From the NCBI GenBank assembly GCA_045126975.1, contig JBGVPL010000032.1, positions 1 to 37,783 of the forward strand: a stretch of 37,783 nucleotides of DNA. Direction: 5' to 3'. Below are positions 32,853 to 37,783 of the stretch, one piece after another; the first letter of the stretch is position 1; every line of letters begins with the position of its first letter. A program made the translations under genes and the position numbers. The notes below the pieces were generated by a model, which worked only from the letters and a program-made list of their open reading frames with translations, was not told where the DNA came from and made no database searches. Source of the stretch: Aphodosoma sp045126975. Its GTDB lineage: Bacteria; Bacteroidota; Bacteroidia; Bacteroidales; Paludibacteraceae.

Positions 32853-33302
32853 TTATTTTTTTGTCTTTTTGGTTTTGGGTTGGCATTTTTTGCACAAACC
32901 GTATAGATATATCGAGTGGAACCGTTTTTCGAAGGTGGAGAATGTTCGGTTTTTGATTGCTCGGGTGAATTTTTGGTCTGAAAATTCCTTTATTGCACCG
33001 CATGATATGCAGATGCGGTGGTGGTGGGTGTTGGCTCGTGCGGTGGTTTCGTATTGCGCTTCGTTGCCTGGGAAGGGGTGGCGCACGATGATTCCCACTT
33101 TTTCAAATAGTTCTAAAATATTGTATATTGAACCGCGTGCAATAGGCTGTTCGGCATTCATTTGCTCGTGGACCGATTGCACGGTGAAATGCCCATCAAT
33201 CGTCAGAATATACTCCAAGACACGCTCACGTTCGTAAGTGTGTCGGAGTTTATGCTCTTTGATATAGACATTTAGTAGTTCTAATGGATTGGTATTTGGC
33301 AC
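32853..33302 (-). CDS. Fur-family transcriptional regulator
   Basis: The 149-residue protein has an N-terminal winged helix (about 8-80: LRHTYERERVLEYI, ARGSIYNILELFEKVG) and a C-terminal metal-binding domain with HHH (93-95) and the structural zinc pairs C98/C101 and C137/C140. The length and motifs are typical of Fur or PerR-type repressors; the metal or peroxide sensing specificity cannot be assigned. No TAnnTTTG promoter is visible; the upstream gap holds GTTATTAGTGG-type simple repeats. Confidence 0.9.
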   Translation of the reverse strand: MPNTNPLELLNVYIKEHKLRHTYERERVLEYILTIDGHFTVQSVHEQMNAEQPIARGSIYNILELFEKVGIIVRHPFPGNEAQYETTARANTHHHRICISCGAIKEFSDQKFTRAIKNRTFSTFEKRFHSIYLYGLCKKCQPKTKKTKK

Positions 33303-33303
33303 T

Positions 33304-33341
33304 TTAATAGTTATTAGTGGTTAGTTAGTAGTTATTAGTGA
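33304..33341 (+). repeat. AGTTATTAGTGGTTAGT simple repeat
   Basis: Imperfect tandem TTATTAGTG/GTTAGTTAGTAG words between the Fur-family gene and gldB, of the same kind as those at 29868-29905. AT-rich TTCTCAATTCTCAATTC words follow at 33383-33401. Confidence 0.6.
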
Positions 33342-33401
33342 ATTTACTTTCAATTTTTTCGCCAAAGGCTCAAAGACCTTCGGTTCTCAATTCTCAATTC
33401 T

Positions 33402-34403
33402 TCACGGTCTATAGTTTGAGTTATTCAATATCATTTGAGCATCAGGTTGTTGTAGAAGTTGTTGGATTGAGATTTGAGGGTTGCTACGCATGTAACTTTC
33501 TACGATTTGCCAACCGAGCCAAGCTCCTGCACGACCTGGTGATTCTTGTGTAAATGGTTTTGTGAAAGGTCCTTCACCGATGTATTGATTTTTTATCATC
33601 ATGCTCGTTGCATACAAATCTCTTGATGCAACCAGTGTGTTCCACATGTTGGCTTCATTTTCCTTTACCCAATCCCATTGTGCTTCTGAATAACCCATAA
33701 TTATATGTTCGGGTGTTTCGGGCATCAATACCGATACGATGTATAGTATTTTGCCGTGGCGAATCATGTCGGAGAGTAAGTTATCGGCAAGACTGCTTGA
33801 AATTTCTGATGATATCCAGGCGGTTATATAGTCTGGTGCTACTTTCTCACGACGCATATTGGGGCGTTGGTATTTGTATATGCCGATTTTTTCGTACAGA
33901 GGATAGTCGGAACCTAAATAGTTGTCGATGCTGAGTGATATAAACTTTTCGCCGACAATGAGGCTTTGGTTTAGTCCTGATACGTGGCAATATACTTGAG
34001 GAGTAGGGAACTGAGGTAAGAAATATTTTGTGCGGCGGAATGCAGTAGTCAAATCTTTCTCAATATCACTCATATCGGTGTATATATTCAACGCATCTTC
34101 GTATAATTCGCTTACCTCTTTATTTGCGCGAAATAATTTGTATGTGTCGTGGGTGATTGCTGAGTCGGGATGTCCAAATCGCACTACATTTTCGGTGTAA
34201 ATAGGCGTAATGTCAGGGTACTGAGATGACAATTGGGCAAATTCTTGCGCCATTTGTGTTGTGTCAAGACTCCAAAAGGCACTATCAAAACGTTCGATTT
34301 TTATATCGAAATCAATGCCTGAGAGGTCGGCATGGCGTTTCTCTCTTTTACATGCAAAGAGCGAAAGGCAAAGTATTGCTATTATGTATATGTGTTGTTT
34401 CAT
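33402..34403 (-). CDS. gldB: Gliding-motility-type lipoprotein GldB
   Basis: The 333-residue protein is a lipoprotein (MKQHIYIIAILCLSLFACKRE, lipobox LFAC) followed by the GldB family sequence: IKIERFDSAFWSLDTTQM, FYTP/PQVYCHVSGLNQSLIV region, and the terminal PGRAGAWLGWQIVESYM. GldB is needed for gliding in Flavobacterium but is retained in many non-motile Bacteroidetes, where its function is unknown. The -7 element ends 5 bases before the ATG, implying an almost leaderless transcript. It is divergent from the binding-protein gene. Confidence 0.88.
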   Translation of the reverse strand: MKQHIYIIAILCLSLFACKREKRHADLSGIDFDIKIERFDSAFWSLDTTQMAQEFAQLSSQYPDITPIYTENVVRFGHPDSAITHDTYKLFRANKEVSELYEDALNIYTDMSDIEKDLTTAFRRTKYFLPQFPTPQVYCHVSGLNQSLIVGEKFISLSIDNYLGSDYPLYEKIGIYKYQRPNMRREKVAPDYITAWISSEISSSLADNLLSDMIRHGKILYIVSVLMPETPEHIIMGYSEAQWDWVKENEANMWNTLVASRDLYATSMMIKNQYIGEGPFTKPFTQESPGRAGAWLGWQIVESYMRSNPQISIQQLLQQPDAQMILNNSNYRP

Positions 34404-34408
34404 AAATG

Positions 34409-34416
34409 CAAAGATA
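34409..34416 (-). promoter_or_regulatory. -7 element of gldB
   Basis: TATCTTTG on the minus strand, 5 bases before the gldB ATG. No convincing -33 TTTG. Confidence 0.6.
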
Positions 34417-34448
34417 CGAAAAAAAAATGAATTGTGGATAATTTTTTG

Positions 34449-34456
34449 TATCTTTG
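34449..34456 (+). promoter_or_regulatory. -7 element of the BtuF-like binding-protein gene
   Basis: TATCTTTG at 34449-34456 overlaps the TTG at 34454 and so rules out that start; translation should begin at the ATG at 34472 (or 34466). It is 32 bases from the divergent gldB element. Confidence 0.65.
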
Positions 34457-34471
34457 CAAAAAATTATGATT

Positions 34472-35599
34472 ATGAAAAATCTATTTTATTTTTTGATTAT
34501 TGTATTGTTTTGTGCTTGTGGGGCTAAAACGCCGAAGGGTGAGGTTCTTGTGCGTGAAGGGGAAAAGTTGGATGTGCGTTATGCCAAAGGTTTCGATGTT
34601 TTCTATGGAGATAACTATAAAATAGTGGTAGTTTATAATCCGTGGAAAGAGGGTGAGATGCAACAGATTTATTATCTTGTTGGGAATAAAGAGGTTGAAA
34701 CGCCTAATGATGGGTTGAAGGTGGTAGTGCCGGTTGAGAATATTGCGATTTCGAGTTGTACGCATGTGGAGTTTTTGAATTTGTTGGGTGAAATAAATTC
34801 CGTTGCGGGTGTATGTACTCCACACCTTATATATAATGACGATATTCGTAAGCGTTATGCAGATGGCAAAATCCAATCGCTTGGCGATGCGCATAATGTC
34901 AATCTCGAACAATTGGTGCATTTGCGACCTGATATTTATATTGCGGCGTCGTATAATCAGCAAGATGAGCAGGCTAAACGTTTGCAACAGAGTGGAGTAA
35001 AACTTGTGTTTAACAACGAATGGACCGAGCAGTCGGTGTTGGCACGTGCCGAATGGATTAAGTTTATGGCGGCATTTTATAATAAAGAGCAGTTGGCAGA
35101 TTCGATATTTGCTGGCATCGAGGCTGACTATCTTGAGGCTGTTGCTATCGCTCAATCGGTTGAAAATAAGCCTACTGTGATGGCGGGTGGCAACTTCAAA
35201 GGCACGTGGTATATGCCTTCTGGCGAGTCGTATATGGGTCGATTGTTTGCCGATGCCGGAGCGGATTATTTCTATAAGAACGATAGTTCAACCAATGCCT
35301 CGTTGGCATTGAATTTCGAGACTGTGCTTGGTAATTTTCATGACGTAGATGTGTGGCTCAATGCTCCAACCACTTCAATGTCAGCACTTATGCAGATGGA
35401 TGAGCGACACGGATTGTTTCGTGCAGCACGTGAGGGGCGTGTATTTGGTTTTTATGCTCGCACGTTGCCTGATGGGGCTAATGACTTTTGGGAGAGTGCA
35501 GTGGCACGACCAGATTTGGTGCTAAAAGACTTGATTTGGGCTTTGCATCCATATTTGTTACCTAATTATGAGCCAATCTATATTATTAAATTGAAATAG
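34472..35599 (+). CDS. ABC transporter substrate-binding lipoprotein (BtuF/FecB-like)
   Basis: From the ATG at 34472 the protein is 375 residues, with a lipoprotein signal (MKNLFYFLIIVLFCACG). It shows the bilobal class III binding-protein pattern: AISSCTHVEFLNLLGEINSVAG, VNLEQLVHLRPDIYIAAS, RAEWIKFMAAFY, GGNFKGTWYMPSGESYMG and ADAGADYF. This family binds cobalamin, haem or siderophores; no permease or ATPase gene adjoins it, so the ligand is open. A terminator follows, then dnaK. Confidence 0.88.
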   Translation: MKNLFYFLIIVLFCACGAKTPKGEVLVREGEKLDVRYAKGFDVFYGDNYKIVVVYNPWKEGEMQQIYYLVGNKEVETPNDGLKVVVPVENIAISSCTHVEFLNLLGEINSVAGVCTPHLIYNDDIRKRYADGKIQSLGDAHNVNLEQLVHLRPDIYIAASYNQQDEQAKRLQQSGVKLVFNNEWTEQSVLARAEWIKFMAAFYNKEQLADSIFAGIEADYLEAVAIAQSVENKPTVMAGGNFKGTWYMPSGESYMGRLFADAGADYFYKNDSSTNASLALNFETVLGNFHDVDVWLNAPTTSMSALMQMDERHGLFRAAREGRVFGFYARTLPDGANDFWESAVARPDLVLKDLIWALHPYLLPNYEPIYIIKLK

Positions 35600-35623
35600 T
35601 AATTTGTATTTGTAGAAAAAGTG

Positions 35624-35651
35624 GTGCCTATAGTCAATATAGGCACTATTT
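35624..35651 (+). terminator. Terminator of the binding-protein gene
   Basis: GTGCCTATA (35624-35632) pairs with TATAGGCAC (35638-35646) around a 5-base loop, followed by a T-rich run. Confidence 0.85.
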
Positions 35652-35729
35652 TTATATATTTTTGTGTGTAATATCTGCCACATTGTCATAAATGGCATAA
35701 AAAAGATAAAAAATTTATAATTTTTCTCT

Positions 35730-35746
35730 TTGGCACGCACTTTGAA
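35730..35746 (+). promoter_or_regulatory. Candidate sigma-54 (-24/-12) promoter upstream of dnaK
   Basis: TTGGCACG-N4-TTGAA at 35730-35746 matches the -24 element fully and the -12 element except that the GC step reads GA. No good TAnnTTTG element is seen in 35652-35841. The predicted start would be near 35757, leaving an 85-base leader before the ATG at 35842. A vegetative promoter that I have missed is the alternative. Confidence 0.35.
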
Positions 35747-35841
35747 GATATATAAGCGACTGGACAAACGAAGTGGTCTGGTAAATTCGGATTTTCCGGT
35801 AAACAAAAATGAATATTAATAAAAAAATAAAATAAAGAATT

Positions 35842-37755
35842 ATGGGAAAAATTATTGGTATTGACCTCGGCACAACTAACTCGTGCGTGGCAGTAATGGA
35901 AGGCAACGAACCTGTAGTAGTTGCAAACTCAGAAGGTAAACGTACAACTCCTTCAATCGTGGCATTCATCGATGGTGGTGAACGCAAAATTGGTGACCCT
36001 GCAAAACGTCAAGCAGTGACAAACCCTAATAAAACTGTATATTCTATCAAACGTTTCATGGGTGAAACTTACGATCGCGTTTCTAAAGAAATCGAACGTA
36101 TGCCTTATAAAGTGGCTAAAGGCGACAACAACACTCCACGTGTTGACATCGATGGTCGTCTTTATACTCCACAAGAAATCTCGGCAATGGTACTTCAAAA
36201 AATGAAGAAAACTGCTGAAGACTATCTTGGTCAAGAGGTTACAGAAGCTGTTATCACAGTGCCTGCTTACTTCTCTGATGCTCAACGTCAAGCTACTAAA
36301 GAAGCTGGTGAAATCGCAGGTCTTACAGTTCGTCGTATTGTGAACGAACCAACTGCAGCGGCTCTTGCTTATGGTCTTGACAAAGCTAATAAAGATATGA
36401 AAATCGCTGTATTCGATCTTGGTGGTGGTACATTCGATATCTCTATCCTCGAACTTGGTGATGGTGTATTTGAAGTGAAATCTACTAATGGTGATACTCA
36501 CCTTGGTGGTGATGACTTCGACCACGTAATCATCGACTGGTTGGCTGACGAATTCTTGAGAGAAGAGGGTGCTGACCTTCGCAAAGATCCTATGGCGATG
36601 CAACGTCTTAAAGAAGCTGCTGAGAAAGCTAAAATCGAACTTTCAAGTACAACTTCTACTGAAATCAATTTGCCATATATCATGCCAGTGGGTGGTGTGC
36701 CAAAACATTTGGTGAAAACTCTTACTCGCGCTCAATTCGAAAAATTGGCTGACCGCTTGATTCAAGCTTGTCTCCCTCCATGCGAAAACGCATTGAAACA
36801 TGCAGGTTTCAGCAAATCAGATATTGACGAAGTTATCCTCGTAGGTGGTTCAACTCGTATCCCCGCCGTTCAGCAGTTGGTAGAAAACTTCTTCGGCAAG
36901 GCCCCCTCTAAGGGCGTAAACCCCGACGAAGTAGTAGCCATAGGTGCTTCTATCCAAGGCGCTATCCTCAACAAGGAAAGCGGTGTGGGCGACATCGTAT
37001 TGCTCGACGTTACTCCTCTGTCTATGGGTATCGAAACCCTCGGCGGCGTAATGACCAAACTTATCGATGCCAACACTACCATTCCTTGCAAGAAGAGCCA
37101 AGTGTTCTCTACTGCCGAAGACAATCAGCCCGAAGTAACCATCCACGTACTTCAAGGTGAGCGCCAATTTGCTCGCGACAACAAGAGCATCGGTCGCTTC
37201 AACCTCGCCGGCATTGCACCCGCCCGCCGCGGTGTTCCCCAGATTGAAGTAACCTTCGACATCGACGCCAACGGTATCCTCAAAGTATCAGCAAAGGACA
37301 AGGCAACAGGTAAGGAACAGACCATCCGCATCGAAGCTTCTTCGGGTCTCAGCCAAGAGGAAATCGACCGCATGAAAGCAGAGGCAGAAGCCAACGCCGA
37401 AGCCGACAAGAAGGAGCGCGAGCGCGTAGACAAAATCAACCAAGCCGACTCTATGATTTTCCAAACAGAAAAGCAATTGGAAGAGTTGGGCGACAAACTC
37501 CCCGCTGAGCACAAGCCCGCCATCGAAGCCGCTCTCGGAAAATTGAAGGAAGCACACAAGGCACAAGACATTGCTGCCATCGACGCTGCTATCGAAGAAC
37601 TGAACAAGGCTTTCCAAGCTGCCAGCGCCCAAATGTACCAACAAACAGGTGGTCAGCCCGGTCCCGACGCAGGTTTCCAAGGCGGACAACAAGCAGGTCC
37701 TCAGGGAAACAAGAACGATGACATCCAGGATGCAGACTTCGAGGAAGTGAAGTAA
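35842..37755 (+). CDS. dnaK: Molecular chaperone DnaK (Hsp70)
   Basis: The 637-residue protein is complete: GIDLGTTNSCVAVMEG at 5-20, AVFDLGGGTFDIS near 193, ILVGGSTRIPAVQ near 333, a substrate-binding domain and an acidic tail ending DADFEEVK, with a Q/G-rich linker before it. DnaK folds and refolds proteins with DnaJ and GrpE using ATP. Codon use switches sharply near 36,850: lysine is AAA in 25 of 26 cases before and AAG in 18 of 24 after; proline shifts from CCT/CCA to CCC and glycine from GGT to GGC. The protein is continuous across the switch. The upstream region carries a sigma-54-like site. Confidence 0.97.
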   Translation: MGKIIGIDLGTTNSCVAVMEGNEPVVVANSEGKRTTPSIVAFIDGGERKIGDPAKRQAVTNPNKTVYSIKRFMGETYDRVSKEIERMPYKVAKGDNNTPRVDIDGRLYTPQEISAMVLQKMKKTAEDYLGQEVTEAVITVPAYFSDAQRQATKEAGEIAGLTVRRIVNEPTAAALAYGLDKANKDMKIAVFDLGGGTFDISILELGDGVFEVKSTNGDTHLGGDDFDHVIIDWLADEFLREEGADLRKDPMAMQRLKEAAEKAKIELSSTTSTEINLPYIMPVGGVPKHLVKTLTRAQFEKLADRLIQACLPPCENALKHAGFSKSDIDEVILVGGSTRIPAVQQLVENFFGKAPSKGVNPDEVVAIGASIQGAILNKESGVGDIVLLDVTPLSMGIETLGGVMTKLIDANTTIPCKKSQVFSTAEDNQPEVTIHVLQGERQFARDNKSIGRFNLAGIAPARRGVPQIEVTFDIDANGILKVSAKDKATGKEQTIRIEASSGLSQEEIDRMKAEAEANAEADKKERERVDKINQADSMIFQTEKQLEELGDKLPAEHKPAIEAALGKLKEAHKAQDIAAIDAAIEELNKAFQAASAQMYQQTGGQPGPDAGFQGGQQAGPQGNKNDDIQDADFEEVK

Positions 37756-37783
37756 AATCCAGAAAATCAAATACAAGCAAAGA

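Noticed and set aside
35953..37776. Long minus-strand open frames across dnaK
   Set aside because: They are shadows of dnaK caused by its codon pattern; no homology or promoter supports them.

Overview
The window looks like a low-GC chromosome segment from the Bacteroidetes, most likely a gut-type Bacteroidales. Several genes start just downstream of the Bacteroidetes promoter form TTTG-N19/20-TAnnTTTG. The gene set also fits: GldB lipoprotein, PorT-type barrel, BACON-domain proteins, GH29 fucosidase, a phosphate-selective-type porin, a tdh/kbl pair and AAA_14/DUF4143 ATPases. No tRNA, rRNA, CRISPR array, transposase or integrase is visible.

Positions 1-3360 form an accessory patch. A truncated DUF1016 (YhcG-type PDDEXK) gene, an AAA_14/DUF4143 ATPase and an intact DUF1016 gene lie in a row, separated by duplicated intergenic DNA. 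A block of about 158 bp occurs twice (1898-2054 and 3201-3358). Each copy carries a good promoter followed by a conserved 12-bp stem and a smaller hairpin, which suggests a small structured RNA.

Positions 3490-16290 hold the most interesting region: eleven same-strand, tightly packed genes preceded by palindromes and a structured leader ending in a terminator. They encode two secreted proteins of unknown function, a double zinc-ribbon/degenerate-FHA protein, a cytosolic Ser/Thr kinase-FHA, an FHA-membrane protein, a membrane-anchored FHA/trypsin-like protease, a membrane-anchored PP2C phosphatase, a second membrane-anchored kinase (HQD instead of HRD), two secreted BACON proteins (one with a possible outer-membrane barrel end) and a secreted TPR protein. 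I infer a phospho-signalling pathway that crosses the inner membrane and reaches the periplasm and cell surface. I recognise no described system with this exact composition.

Positions 16300-18400 hold an internally deleted AAA_14/DUF4143 remnant and an intact paralogue, with near-identical GCATCGCTCA terminator hairpins. The rest is mostly housekeeping and metabolic: bactofilin, mtaB, glycerate kinase, a barrel protein plus a helix-hairpin-helix protein, a YbaK/PrdX-type deacylase, a fucosidase interrupted by an in-frame stop, a small putative lipoprotein, a PorT-like barrel, tdh and kbl (threonine to glycine), a HAD phosphatase-porin operon divergent from an NrtR-like Nudix regulator, a Fur-family repressor, gldB, a BtuF-like binding protein and dnaK. 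The dnaK gene switches codon usage abruptly near 36,850, which implies recombination or an assembly join.
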